41,011 nucleotides of DNA from a candidate division KSB1 bacterium (GCA_034506335.1 JAPDPR010000026.1:1-41011), one strand, 5' to 3'. Counted from the stretch's first letter, positions 1 through 8,563 are shown. A program made the numbers and translations. Notes: a model not told the origin generated them from the sequence alone.

Positions 1-681
1 AACGGTGTTGCCGGTGCGCTGGAAGAGGACGCCCGCCTCACGGCGCTCTTCCTCTGGACCCTGCAGTCCTCCAACGGCCCTCAGACCAGCCCTCTCCCAG
101 AGGGCGAAGGTGACGATAACGAACCCGAAGAAGATGATGAACAAGACGCGGGGCGGGACGCCCCTTCCACCAAGCCCAAGGGCTTTTTGCTGGTCTTTGA
201 CGTGGTCCGCCGCTTTGCCCAGCCTTTGGGCATCGACCTGCCCAAGTGGGAGGGCCGCATCATCGAAACGGAAAAGGGCGTGGTGCGGCTGCTGGCCGTG
301 TCTGAACGCGCCAAGCAACTGTTCGGCGAAAAAGGCGTGGACGAGATTGAGGAGCGCCAATTCACGACGAGCGACACCAATGCCACTGGGTGGTTCCCGG
401 GATTTGAGCCTGAGGAATACAGGCCGCGTGCGGGAGGCCGGCGAATTCGTATCAGTGAGGAGGCCGCGACGCACGCAGGCGTCACAACGTTAGACAGGGT
501 GCATGCGGCAATGCTGCTGCAAGCCAGCGGTCGCACCAACGCGCTGCGCGCCCTGCTGAAGGCCGAGCAAGAGCGGGGCCCCGAGTTCCTGCGGCTGGCC
601 AACGCGCTGTCGGCGCTCTACCCGTCGGGATGTGAAGAAAAGCGGCTGCTGGATGCCATGCTCTTGGCGGTGCCGAGATAG
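1..681 (+). CDS. DUF1156 (COG1743) adenine-specific DNA methylase, C-terminal part only
   Basis: The reading frame is open from the first base of the window, so only the last 226 residues are present; the start and the methylase catalytic core lie upstream. The stretch LEEDARLTALFLWTLQ near residues 7-22 is typical of the C-terminal half of DUF1156 proteins, which are large putative N6-adenine methylases with a Zn-ribbon. A very acidic low-complexity linker (about residues 35-55) follows, then a compact conserved tail beginning GFLLVFDVVRRFAQPLGIDL. Fifteen bases separate it from the nuclease gene, and the DUF499 ATPase comes next, so the three read as one operon. DUF1156 and DUF499 proteins are known to be genomic partners in predicted antiphage loci. 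The family call is fairly firm. Methylase activity cannot be checked here because the catalytic motif is outside the window. Confidence 0.8.
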   Translation, partial: NGVAGALEEDARLTALFLWTLQSSNGPQTSPLPEGEGDDNEPEEDDEQDAGRDAPSTKPKGFLLVFDVVRRFAQPLGIDLPKWEGRIIETEKGVVRLLAVSERAKQLFGEKGVDEIEERQFTTSDTNATGWFPGFEPEEYRPRAGGRRIRISEEAATHAGVTTLDRVHAAMLLQASGRTNALRALLKAEQERGPEFLRLANALSALYPSGCEEKRLLDAMLLAVPR

Positions 682-696
682 GCGGACAACGGAACA

Positions 697-1641
697 ATGA
701 AGATATGGCAGATCACACCACCTGCGGCAATGGTGAACTCCATAGCGGAGTTTTTCATCCGTCACGGTGTGGCCCTGCTGTGGCCAGGTGATTCGGGGCG
801 GTGGTCTCCCGACCGTCACAAGGATGACTACGCCTTGGACGACCGGATCGCATGGTTTGCCCAGACGATGGCAGACGGAGACGCGATACTGCTCAGAACC
901 GGTCCGGCACGTATCCGGGCCGTGGGGCTAGTGGCCGGAGAGTACTCCTATGAAGACCGCTTTGACGACGTTCACGGGTTCGACCTCCAGCATTGTCGGC
1001 GGGTTCGATGGTGCCGTCTTCCGGAGGATTACGAGTTCGGTGAGTCGGTGTTTACGCAGGGGCGTTTCTCGTGCGTGTGGAAGGCGTCGGTTCGTGAGTA
1101 CGTGACCAAGTTCCTGGCATCGCCGCCCACCCATTGGCAGCAAGCGCCCTTGCCGGAGCTTCCGGCGGAAGAGCCCCCCTTGGAAACGGTTCCTGCGGCT
1201 CTGGAAAGCGTCGTGGCCCAGGCGCAGGACTTGGCAGGACTGTTCTGGGACGGGCAGAAATTCGGTGACCATCCCAGTGAGGATGAGCTTGTGGCGCACT
1301 TCGTCGTGCCGTTCCTGCGGGCGCTCGGCTGGCCAGCGGAGCGAATCGCTGTGAAGTGGCGCTACATCGACGTTGCGGTCTTTGCGGCGCTGCCGCGCAC
1401 GCCGGACAACTGCCGGTTCGTCATCGAGGCGAAGCGACTCGGTGCCGGCGTGGAGGGGGCGCTAGCGCAGGCGAGAGGATACGTGGAAAGCCTGGGCGTT
1501 CCACGCGACGTGATCGTCACCGACGGCATCCGATACCGGATGTACGCCAGCGAGCGGGGCTTCGAGCCTGTCGCGTACGCGAACCTGGTTCGGCTCAAGC
1601 AATCCGCCGCCAATCTGTTTGACCGGATGAAGAGGGTATAG
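697..1641 (+). CDS. PD-(D/E)XK nuclease with PUA/EVE-like N-terminal domain
   Basis: The protein has 314 residues. The N-terminal ~115 residues (with GDAILLRTGPARIRAVGLVA at about 61-80) look like a PUA/EVE-type fold, a fold used in other systems to read modified bases; this is my inference from pattern only. A proline/glutamate-rich linker (about 150-170) leads to a C-terminal domain resembling the HsdR N-terminal nuclease. Acidic residues sit in SEDELVAHFV (about 194-203), D225 in RYIDVAVF, E244 and K246 in FVIEAKR, and a QxxxY motif (Q258-Y262). That order matches the PD-(D/E)XK active site plus the QxxxY motif of RecB/HsdR-type nucleases. It sits between a DUF1156 methylase and a DUF499 ATPase, with 15 and 12 bases of spacing. 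It is probably the cleavage component of the module. It could instead be a non-cleaving DNA-binding derivative, but all catalytic residues are present. Confidence 0.75.
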   Translation: MKIWQITPPAAMVNSIAEFFIRHGVALLWPGDSGRWSPDRHKDDYALDDRIAWFAQTMADGDAILLRTGPARIRAVGLVAGEYSYEDRFDDVHGFDLQHCRRVRWCRLPEDYEFGESVFTQGRFSCVWKASVREYVTKFLASPPTHWQQAPLPELPAEEPPLETVPAALESVVAQAQDLAGLFWDGQKFGDHPSEDELVAHFVVPFLRALGWPAERIAVKWRYIDVAVFAALPRTPDNCRFVIEAKRLGAGVEGALAQARGYVESLGVPRDVIVTDGIRYRMYASERGFEPVAYANLVRLKQSAANLFDRMKRV

Positions 1642-1653
1642 AGGAGGACGCCG

Positions 1654-4431
1654 ATGGAAGCGTGGTACAAGATTGCTACGCCGCGCGAGGAGGTTCGTGA
1701 GGGCCGCTCGTTCAACCCGGACGAGTTCGCCATTCACTTGGAACAAGTGGTCGGCGGAGCTGCGCCTGGGGATTACAGGGACCCCGCGCAGTTTTTCGCG
1801 CGCACGTGCTGGACGCGGGCGCTCCGGGAGCACGTGGGGATGGTGCTCCGGCGGCTCGCCGGCGAGACCGCCAATACCGCGCCGGTGATGACGCTCATCA
1901 CCCAGTTCGGCGGCGGTAAGACGCACACGCTCACCGCGCTCTACCATCTCGTCACGGCGGGGGCGAAGGCGACTGAATACTCCGGCGTCAACAGGCTCCT
2001 CAAGGAGGCCGGTATTCGCGCCGTGCCGCAGGCGCGGGTCGCCGTGTTCGTGGGGAATGCCTGGGATCCGCGGGATGGTCGCGAGACCCCATGGATCGAC
2101 ATCGCCCGGCAACTGGCCGGCGACAAGGGCGTGAAGGAGCTGGGCCCCGCCGCCACGACCACACCGCCGGGGACCGAGGCCTTGAGCCGCGTGTTCCAGG
2201 CAGCAGACGCGCCGGTGCTGCTCCTCTTCGACGAGGTGCTGAATTTTCTGAGCCGCCATCGCGGCATGGCGGAGCAGTTCCATGCTTTCATTCAGAATCT
2301 GACCGTGGCCACCACGGGCATAACGTGCGGGGCCGCCGTTATCAGCCTGCCGCGCAGTCAGGTCGAAATGACCGAGTGGGACATGCAATGGCAGGACAAG
2401 ATTACCAAGGTCGTCCGGCGGGTAGCCAAGGACCTGATTGCCAACGACGAAACGGAGATCAGCGAGGTTGTGCGGCGTCGGCTCTTCGAGGACATTGGCA
2501 GCGAGCGCGTGCGCAAGGAAGTGGCCAGCGCTTATGCCGATTGGTGTTTCGAGCGGCGGGCGCAGCTGCCGCCTGAATGGACGGCCGTGGATAGCGCAAC
2601 CACGGAGACAAAGGCCAGGGACTACTTGCGCAGCCGCTTTGAGGCGTGCTACCCCTTTCACCCCGCCACGATCTCGGTGTTTCAGCGCAAGTGGCAGGCG
2701 TTGCCGCAGTACCAGCAGACGCGCGGTACGCTCGCCATGCTGGCGCAGTGGGTTTCCTGGGCGTACCGCACCGGCTTTACCGAGGCACGTCGCGAGCCGC
2801 TGATCACCCTGGGTTCCGCTCCGCTCCACGACATGGGGTTTCGCAGCACGATCCTCGGCCAACTGGGCGAGTCACGGCTAGTGGCGGCCATCGATGCGGA
2901 CATCGCGGGCGAGCAGGCGCACGCCAGGGCGCTGGACGCCGACACGAAGGGCCCGCTCCGCGACATCCATCGCCGCGTTGGGACGGCGGTCCTTTTCGAG
3001 TCCTCGGGTGGGCAGACGGACAAGGTCGCCCACCTGCCGGAGCTCCGGTTCGCGCTCGGCGAGCCGGATTTGGATACCACATCCATCGATAACGCCGCGT
3101 TTGCGCTCGAGAACAAGTCCTTCTTCATCCGAAGGGTGGGTTCGGACGGCTTCAAGATCGGCTACCAACCCACGTTGAAGAAGGTGGTTAGCGACCGCCG
3201 GGCATCCTTGGATGAAGAGACCGAAATCAAACCGGCCATGCGCAAGCTCGTGGAAGAGGAGTTCCGCCGGGGAGCGACCATTCCCATTGAGCCATTTCCC
3301 CAGGACGGGGCCGAGATCCCAGACAGGCCGCGGTTGACACTTGTGGTCGTGGATCCTGAAACTGAGTGGACGGGCAACGACCCTCTGCGGCGCCAGATCA
3401 GCGAATGGACCAAGCTGCGCGGCCATTCCCCTCGCCTCTACCCGGGCGCACTCGTGTGGTGCCTCAAGAAGCCTGGGCGTGAGCTGCGCGAGAAGGTGGA
3501 GCTGTGGCTGGCGTGGAAGCGCGTGCAACAAGAGGTCGACCAGGGAACGCTGGCCGGCGACATGGACCCCCGTGATCGGAACGAGGTCCGAACCAAGCGT
3601 CAAGATGCAGAGGAGGCAGCCAGAGAAGAAGTCTGGGGTGGCTACCGCTACGCTCTGCTTTTCGACCCGCGGGAGCCCGATAACCTGAAGGTCATCGACC
3701 TGGGGGCCGGTCATTCCTCAAGCAGCGAGACGCTCTGCGGCAGGGTCATAAGCGCTTTGAAGTCGCAGGCCCTGCTGAGCGAATCAGTCGGGGCCGGGTA
3801 TATCGAACGCAACTGGCCGCCGGCGCACAAAGAGTCGGGGGCCTGGCCGTTGTCCATCCTGAGACAGAGCTTCCTGAACGGCTCTCTCACGCGGCTGCTG
3901 GACCCCGACACGACCCTCCGCACCAAGATCGCCGAGTTTGTGCGCAGGGGCGATTTCGGGCTTGCCTACGGCCGGAAGCCGGATGGCGGGTACGAGCGCG
4001 TTCTGTTCAGGGAGGAGCTCGACACTGCAGATGTCACCTTTGATGCCGGGGTTTTTCTTCTTTCGCGGGACAAAGCGCAGGCCTTGAAGACTCAGGGGCG
4101 CGCGGCGACAGTCGAAGTCGGAACCGCGGCAGGAACTGCGCAACCAGCGCCTGAAGCGTCACCCGCTCCCCAGCCACTCCCAGCACCAGGAGCGCCCGAA
4201 GCCACCTTGCGGATTCGTGGCACTATCCCGTTCGAGGTCTGGAACCGGTTGGGTACAAGGCTTTTGCCCAAATTGCGAATGGGCCAACAACTGACACTGG
4301 GGATCGAGTTTTCTGTGACCGTTCCTCGCCCGCATGCCTCAACCTTAGCCGAAGAGCTGCGACAGGCGCTGAGCGACCTAGGCCTGGGCACTGCGGTCCA
4401 GATTGAGGAGAGCGGTAGCGACAACATCTGA
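1654..4431 (+). CDS. DUF499 (COG1483) AAA+ ATPase, antiphage-associated
   Basis: The protein has 925 residues, in the usual DUF499 size range. The Walker A loop is QFGGGKTHT (about residues 84-92) and the Walker B segment is VLLLFDEVLNF (about 188-198), with GAAVISLPRSQ after it as the likely sensor strand. FHPATISVFQRKW and QTRGTLAMLAQW further on are typical of the family. A proline/alanine-rich linker lies near 825-850, followed by a small C-terminal domain ending GLGTAVQIEESGSDNI. The start follows a GAGGA ribosome site 12 bases after the nuclease stop. The family role is not established biochemically; it is a predicted motor or switch ATPase that occurs with DUF1156 methylases. Here it probably powers or gates the neighbouring nuclease. 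The three-gene run ends here; the next genes are on the other strand and are housekeeping. Confidence 0.88.
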   Translation: MEAWYKIATPREEVREGRSFNPDEFAIHLEQVVGGAAPGDYRDPAQFFARTCWTRALREHVGMVLRRLAGETANTAPVMTLITQFGGGKTHTLTALYHLVTAGAKATEYSGVNRLLKEAGIRAVPQARVAVFVGNAWDPRDGRETPWIDIARQLAGDKGVKELGPAATTTPPGTEALSRVFQAADAPVLLLFDEVLNFLSRHRGMAEQFHAFIQNLTVATTGITCGAAVISLPRSQVEMTEWDMQWQDKITKVVRRVAKDLIANDETEISEVVRRRLFEDIGSERVRKEVASAYADWCFERRAQLPPEWTAVDSATTETKARDYLRSRFEACYPFHPATISVFQRKWQALPQYQQTRGTLAMLAQWVSWAYRTGFTEARREPLITLGSAPLHDMGFRSTILGQLGESRLVAAIDADIAGEQAHARALDADTKGPLRDIHRRVGTAVLFESSGGQTDKVAHLPELRFALGEPDLDTTSIDNAAFALENKSFFIRRVGSDGFKIGYQPTLKKVVSDRRASLDEETEIKPAMRKLVEEEFRRGATIPIEPFPQDGAEIPDRPRLTLVVVDPETEWTGNDPLRRQISEWTKLRGHSPRLYPGALVWCLKKPGRELREKVELWLAWKRVQQEVDQGTLAGDMDPRDRNEVRTKRQDAEEAAREEVWGGYRYALLFDPREPDNLKVIDLGAGHSSSSETLCGRVISALKSQALLSESVGAGYIERNWPPAHKESGAWPLSILRQSFLNGSLTRLLDPDTTLRTKIAEFVRRGDFGLAYGRKPDGGYERVLFREELDTADVTFDAGVFLLSRDKAQALKTQGRAATVEVGTAAGTAQPAPEASPAPQPLPAPGAPEATLRIRGTIPFEVWNRLGTRLLPKLRMGQQLTLGIEFSVTVPRPHASTLAEELRQALSDLGLGTAVQIEESGSDNI

Positions 4432-4512
4432 CCGAGGAACTTTCCCTCGCAATCCATACGGTTCCTTGGTCGCCCCTACGTCACCCTGAGTGTCACTGGG
4501 CGGGCGTGTGAC

Positions 4513-4533
4513 CCACACCATCAGGGGGTGTGG
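4513..4533. other. Short hairpin between convergent genes
   Basis: CCACACC (4513-4519) and GGTGTGG (4527-4533) form a perfect 7 bp stem with a 7 base loop. It lies in the 185 base gap between the convergent DUF499 and asd genes. A second small stem, GCCGG/CCGGC, lies near 4580-4592. Neither is followed by a T-tract on either strand, so they are weak terminator candidates at best. Nothing else was seen in the gap. Confidence 0.3.
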
Positions 4534-4616
4534 TCAGCGGCCTGTCAGCGAACGTCGGTGGCAGATCGGATGCCCCAAGCCCGCCGGACGACCGGCCCGG
4601 TCACTCCACTGCATGG

Positions 4617-5663
4617 CTATGCGCCTTCACGCGCCGCTAGCAATTCCCCCACCAACACCGTACCTCCGGCTGCGCCGCGCACGGTGTTGTGCACCAGTGC
4701 CACAAAGCGGTAGTCCAGCACCGGGCACTCCCGCAGCCGGCCTACGGTCACCGCCATGCCACCAGCCGCCTCGCGGTCACGCAGGGGCTGGGGTCGACAC
4801 GGCTCCGTGGTGAACACCACCGGCCGGGCCGGCGCGGAAGGCAGACCAAGCCCGGCCAGAGGCGATATGTAGCTAATGAAGGCTTGTTGCACCTCTTCAA
4901 GGTCGGCCTTTCGCTCCAGTTCCACTGAGACCGAAAGTAAATGGCCCTCGCGCGTGGCCACGCGGTTGCATTGTGCGCTGATGGCGAGGTCCGCAAGCTC
5001 CACCCCCGTGGCCGTGAGACGACCGAAAATCTTGCGCGGCTCCTGCTCCACTTTCGCTTCTTCGCCAGCGATTTCCGGCAGAATATTGTCCATGATGTCG
5101 AGCGCCGGCACACCCGGGTAGCCAGCTCCGGACAATGCCTGCATGGTCGTCACCATCACCCGGCGTAGACCAAAGCGCAGGCGTAAGGGCTCAAGTGCCA
5201 GACACAGGCCGATCGTAGTACAATTGGGGTTGGTAACAATGGCACCGCCGTAGGTGCGTTTCTGCCGCTCCGCCAGCTCAAGGTGCGACGCGTTGATCTC
5301 GGGAATGACCAGCGGCACTTCCGGGTCCCAGCGATGGCTGCGCGCATTGCTGATGACCACTCTGCCTGCCCGGCGGAAAGCCGACTCGATCTCGGAGGCC
5401 GCCTCCGCGTCCAGCGCCGAAAAAACCACCGGTGCCTTTACACTATCGGGCCTGCAGGGCAGCACTTCCTTGTCCCCTGCATTTTCAGGGCACCCACCAG
5501 CAAGAAACCACCTCGCCGCCTCTGCGTAACGTTTTCCCGCCGACTGCTCCGAAGCCGCCACCTCTGCCAACTCGAACCATGGGTGACCCGCCAAAAGCTG
5601 CACCATCCTCTGCCCCACCAAACCTGTAGCCCCTAGGACTGCAACCTGGATGCGTCGGTCCAT
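4617..5663 (-). CDS. asd: Aspartate-semialdehyde dehydrogenase, archaeal/fungal type
   Basis: This enzyme reduces aspartyl-4-phosphate to aspartate 4-semialdehyde with NADPH, the second step shared by lysine, threonine and methionine synthesis. The protein has 348 residues. The N-terminal nucleotide-binding loop is LGATGLVGQRM (about 10-20). The catalytic cysteine is C148 in TNPNCTTIG, and H241 in REGHLLSV is the likely acid/base. The TNPNCTT context and overall length fit the archaeal/fungal-type subfamily rather than the E. coli-type enzyme. The start at 5663 (MDRRIQ) is preceded by GAGGGTGGCGAGA and places the Rossmann loop at the expected distance. The frame stays open upstream to 5897, but that part is out of register with the family and overlaps lysC. 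It is the last gene of metX-lysC-asd, 50 bases after lysC. Confidence 0.93.
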   Translation of the reverse strand: MDRRIQVAVLGATGLVGQRMVQLLAGHPWFELAEVAASEQSAGKRYAEAARWFLAGGCPENAGDKEVLPCRPDSVKAPVVFSALDAEAASEIESAFRRAGRVVISNARSHRWDPEVPLVIPEINASHLELAERQKRTYGGAIVTNPNCTTIGLCLALEPLRLRFGLRRVMVTTMQALSGAGYPGVPALDIMDNILPEIAGEEAKVEQEPRKIFGRLTATGVELADLAISAQCNRVATREGHLLSVSVELERKADLEEVQQAFISYISPLAGLGLPSAPARPVVFTTEPCRPQPLRDREAAGGMAVTVGRLRECPVLDYRFVALVHNTVRGAAGGTVLVGELLAAREGA

Positions 5664-5713
5664 TTCTCGCCACCCTCTTGCTCGTGCGCGCATCATCCTC
5701 TGACCCCTTGTGC

Positions 5714-7063
5714 TCACTCGAAGAACTTGCGATGCAGGCGGCGGATGACCACAGGCAGGTCCCCCTCGTCGATAACAAAGCTGAGGTTGATCTCTGAGCC
5801 GCCCTGCGAGACCATGGAGACTTTGATGTCGGCTAACTCTTGGAAGACCTGCGTGACCATGCCCGGCGTCTCTTTCAGCTTTTCGCCCACCACACACACC
5901 ACGGCCTGGCGCGGCTTGACGGAGACGCTGCCGAACTTTTGCAGCTCGCGGGTGATCATCGGTAGCCGGCTGGCATCGTAAATGGCAACCGCCACCGAAA
6001 CCTCTGAGGTCGCCACCAGGTCAGCGGTTACCTCGTGGCGGTCAAACACCTCGAAAATCTGGCGCAGGTAGTCGTGGGCCTTGAACATGCGCGAGGAGAG
6101 CAAATTGACCAGCGTCATGCCCTCCTTATAGGCAATGCTCTTGACGCGTTGCCCATTGGCCTGTGGTTGGGCCAGGATGAGCGTTCCTTCGCCTTCGGGG
6201 CGATGGGTGTTGCGCACACGCACCGGGATGGACCGCTCCACGGCAGGCAGCAGGGTCTTGGGGTGAAGCACCCGTGCCCCGAAAAAGGCCAACTCCGCCG
6301 CCTCCTGAAAGCTCATCACCGGGATGTGCCGCGCCTGGGGGACCAGATACGGATCGGCGGTCAGGATACCGTCCACGTCGGTCCATATCTGAATCTCTTC
6401 TGCCCCCAGGGCGGCGCCAATGAGCGAGGCGGTGTAATCGGAACCGCCTCGGCCCAAGGTCGTAGGCACACCCGAAACCGACCGGGCGATGAACCCTTGC
6501 GTCACCGGGAGTTTTCCCTGGTGGAGTAACGGCAGGAGCACCTGGCGGCATCTTTCCGCCGTTTCGGCAAAAAGGGGCTCGGCGCGCGTGTGCCGGTCAT
6601 CGGTGATGATGAATTCACGAGCATCAACCCACTCCGCGCCTAGTCCCTGCTGCGCAAGATAGGCAGCAATGATCCGACTCGACAGCAGCTCGCCCATGCC
6701 CAGCAGGCGGTCTTGCACGGTTGGCGAGAAATCCGCCAGCACCCACATCCCGTGCGCCATCTCCTCAACTTTGGCAAAAGCGTGGCGGCAATATGCCCGC
6801 ACCGCCTCCTTGGCCTCGCCTTTCAGCAACCCTTCGACCGCGCGGACGTGCATCTGCCGCAACGCGACAATGCCTTCCATGCTCTTGGCCTGATCGCCCT
6901 GGGCGGCCAGGCGTCCCACGGCGAGAAGCTGGTCCGTGGTATCGCCCATGGCGGAGAACACCAAAACTACCCCGCCGCTCATTTCCCGCTTTACAATGTG
7001 TGCAACCATACGGATGCGCTCCACGTCTCCCACCGAGGTGCCGCCAAATTTCAACACGCGCAT
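5714..7063 (-). CDS. lysC: Aspartate kinase, monofunctional LysC-like
   Basis: Aspartokinase phosphorylates aspartate at the head of the aspartate family pathway. The 449 residues begin with MRVLKFGGTSVG, the canonical kinase N-terminus. WTDVDGILTADP (about 230-240) matches the family nucleotide-binding/catalytic loop. Two C-terminal ACT-type segments follow, one around LSSRMFKAHDYLRQIFEVF and TSEVSVAVAIYD, the other around SMVSQGGSEINLSFVI. Length and layout resemble the lysine-sensitive LysC class, so allosteric feedback is likely, but the effector cannot be read from sequence alone. The start has a strong Shine-Dalgarno sequence (GGAGG, 5 bases before ATG) placed inside the end of metX. 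The first 13 bases of lysC overlap the metX 3' end, which suggests translational coupling. Confidence 0.95.
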   Translation of the reverse strand: MRVLKFGGTSVGDVERIRMVAHIVKREMSGGVVLVFSAMGDTTDQLLAVGRLAAQGDQAKSMEGIVALRQMHVRAVEGLLKGEAKEAVRAYCRHAFAKVEEMAHGMWVLADFSPTVQDRLLGMGELLSSRIIAAYLAQQGLGAEWVDAREFIITDDRHTRAEPLFAETAERCRQVLLPLLHQGKLPVTQGFIARSVSGVPTTLGRGGSDYTASLIGAALGAEEIQIWTDVDGILTADPYLVPQARHIPVMSFQEAAELAFFGARVLHPKTLLPAVERSIPVRVRNTHRPEGEGTLILAQPQANGQRVKSIAYKEGMTLVNLLSSRMFKAHDYLRQIFEVFDRHEVTADLVATSEVSVAVAIYDASRLPMITRELQKFGSVSVKPRQAVVCVVGEKLKETPGMVTQVFQELADIKVSMVSQGGSEINLSFVIDEGDLPVVIRRLHRKFFE

Positions 7064-8190
7064 GAGTACCTCCGCTGTAAGAAACCGGTCACAAGACGGT
7101 TCAGTTGCTCGTACTCAACCAAGAAGGCGTCGTGGCCGTAAATGGAGTGGATCTCCTCGTAGCCGGCCTCTTTCCCCATGCGTCGGAGCTGTGCCACTGT
7201 GGCCTGAAGCTCGCACGGGTAGTAGAGCACGTCCGAATCGATGCCGATCGCCAGCACCCTCGCCTTGATCCTAGCCAATGCCTCCTCCAGAGACCCGTAG
7301 CCGCGGCTCACATCGTGCAGGTCCATTGCCTTGGTGAGGTAAATGTAGGCGCGAGCATCGAAGCGTTGCACCAGCTTTTGGCCTTGATAGTGGAGGTAGC
7401 TTTCCACCTGAAATCGGTTGTCGAACTCCAGCTCGCGCGCCTGCGTGGGGTCTACCCGCTCCCGAGCAAAGCGCTGGTGGAATTGCAGGTGACTGCGGTA
7501 GGAGATCATGGCGATCATCCTGGCCAACGCCAAGCCTGCGGCAGGTCCTTTGCCTTGATAGTTGCCATTTTGCCATTCAGGGTCGTTGTAGATCGCCTGG
7601 CGAGCGACCTCATTCAGCGCAATCATCCAGGGCGAGCCCTGTACCGTGCCAGCAATGGGGATGGCCGCCCGCACAAAGTCCGGGTACTCCACAAGCCACT
7701 GCCAGGTGATCATGCCCCCCAGCGAGCCGCCGATCACCAGAGCCAGCTGTTTGACCCCCAGCGAGTCCAGCAGCCGCTTCTGCACGTGCACCATGTCGCG
7801 CGTAGTCACAGGTGGAAAGTCCATGGCGTAGGGCTTGCCGCTTTCTGGGTTGATGGAGGAAGGCCCCGTGGTTCCATAGCAACTCCCCAGCAAATTGGCA
7901 CAGACGATGAAGTAGCGATCCGGATCCAGAGCCTTCCCCCTGCCGATGAGGCCGTCCCACCACCCGGGGCGGTCCTCTGTGGGAGAGTTGTAAAAGGCCG
8001 CGTGGGCGCTGCCAGTCAGGGCGTGGCACACGTACACGGCGTTGTCGCCCGCGGCACTGAGTTCGCCATACGCCTCGAAGGCCACTTGGAGGTGTGGGAG
8101 CGTTCGACCACACTCCAGCGCCAGAGGGCGTTCAGGCGTAGCCAGCTCAACAATCTGCGTCGCAACAATCGTTTTTTCTGACTCTCTCAT
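7051..8190 (-). CDS. metX: Homoserine O-acyltransferase (MetX family)
   Basis: MetX transfers an acetyl (in some members succinyl) group to homoserine and commits it to methionine. The protein has 379 residues and an alpha/beta-hydrolase fold. The catalytic triad is readable: nucleophile S156 in GGSLGGM, aspartate D320 in GIDSDVLYY, and H353 in YGHDAFLVEY. Family signatures YVCHALTGSAHA (about 53-64) and NLLGSCYGTTGPSS (about 99-112) are present. A GGAGAAGG ribosome site precedes the ATG by 2-3 bases. It is the first gene of the operon and overlaps lysC by 13 bases. A 580 base leader upstream carries a methionine-rich leader peptide and a terminator, so expression is probably controlled by methionine supply. 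Acetyl versus succinyl specificity was not resolved. Confidence 0.95.
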   Translation of the reverse strand: MRESEKTIVATQIVELATPERPLALECGRTLPHLQVAFEAYGELSAAGDNAVYVCHALTGSAHAAFYNSPTEDRPGWWDGLIGRGKALDPDRYFIVCANLLGSCYGTTGPSSINPESGKPYAMDFPPVTTRDMVHVQKRLLDSLGVKQLALVIGGSLGGMITWQWLVEYPDFVRAAIPIAGTVQGSPWMIALNEVARQAIYNDPEWQNGNYQGKGPAAGLALARMIAMISYRSHLQFHQRFARERVDPTQARELEFDNRFQVESYLHYQGQKLVQRFDARAYIYLTKAMDLHDVSRGYGSLEEALARIKARVLAIGIDSDVLYYPCELQATVAQLRRMGKEAGYEEIHSIYGHDAFLVEYEQLNRLVTGFLQRRYSCAC

Positions 8191-8532
8191 GCCTTCTCCA
8201 CAACCAGTTGCTATTCACCCAGAAAGATGTCATCGAGACGCTCGAACACTATTGCCCGTCGAATGTGGTCGTCAAAGGCGCCGCGCGCCAATGGTTCCCC
8301 AGGTGGCGGCTCTCGGCGAGCGGGCTTGCGACGTCAAAGCCTCACATGCCGCCACGACACCAGTCTGGCCTCACACACCAGGTGTCGGAAGCAGTGGAGC
8401 GGGCCGTTTCGTCATCAGCCTGCGCCCGTGGTAGTCTGAGTCTTCAGTCCCCGACGGGTAAGATCCCCTGCATGGCTCATTCGGTGCCGCACTCCGTTCA
8501 ACAAGATTCAGGTCGGTTGCGAGGCAAAGAAA
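8191..8532 (-). other. Long leader segment between attenuator and metX; possible protein remnant
   Basis: These 342 bases lie between the leader terminator and the metX start and hold no complete gene I can support. Reading the minus strand towards metX, a frame ends at a TAG near 8208 with a protein-like tail, GAFDDHIRRAIVFERLDDIF. It has no ATG or GTG start and is cut off by a stop about 40 codons upstream. It may be the eroded C-terminus of a lost gene, or chance. A stem CGACACC/GGTGTCG (8355-8361 with 8381-8387) is also present. No second amino-acid-biased leader peptide was found here. Confidence 0.35.
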
Positions 8533-8563
8533 AAGCCCCTTCCCACCTACTGGGAAGGGGCTT
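8533..8563 (-). terminator. Leader terminator (attenuator) of the metX operon
   Basis: AAGCCCCTTCCCA (8563 to 8551 on the minus strand) and TGGGAAGGGGCTT (8545 to 8533) form a perfect 13 bp stem with a 5 base loop, followed on the minus strand by TTTCTTT. This is a textbook intrinsic terminator for minus-strand transcription. It lies about 210 bases downstream of the predicted metX promoter and 340 bases before the metX start, with no other complete gene in that transcript apart from the leader peptide. It therefore acts inside the leader. Its 5' arm can instead pair with 8602-8613, giving mutually exclusive structures. Confidence 0.85.

Noticed and set aside
1462..2862. Open frame of 466 codons on the - strand opposite the nuclease and DUF499 genes
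   Set aside because: Low-complexity Arg/His/Leu-rich shadow covering the Walker motifs of the real gene.
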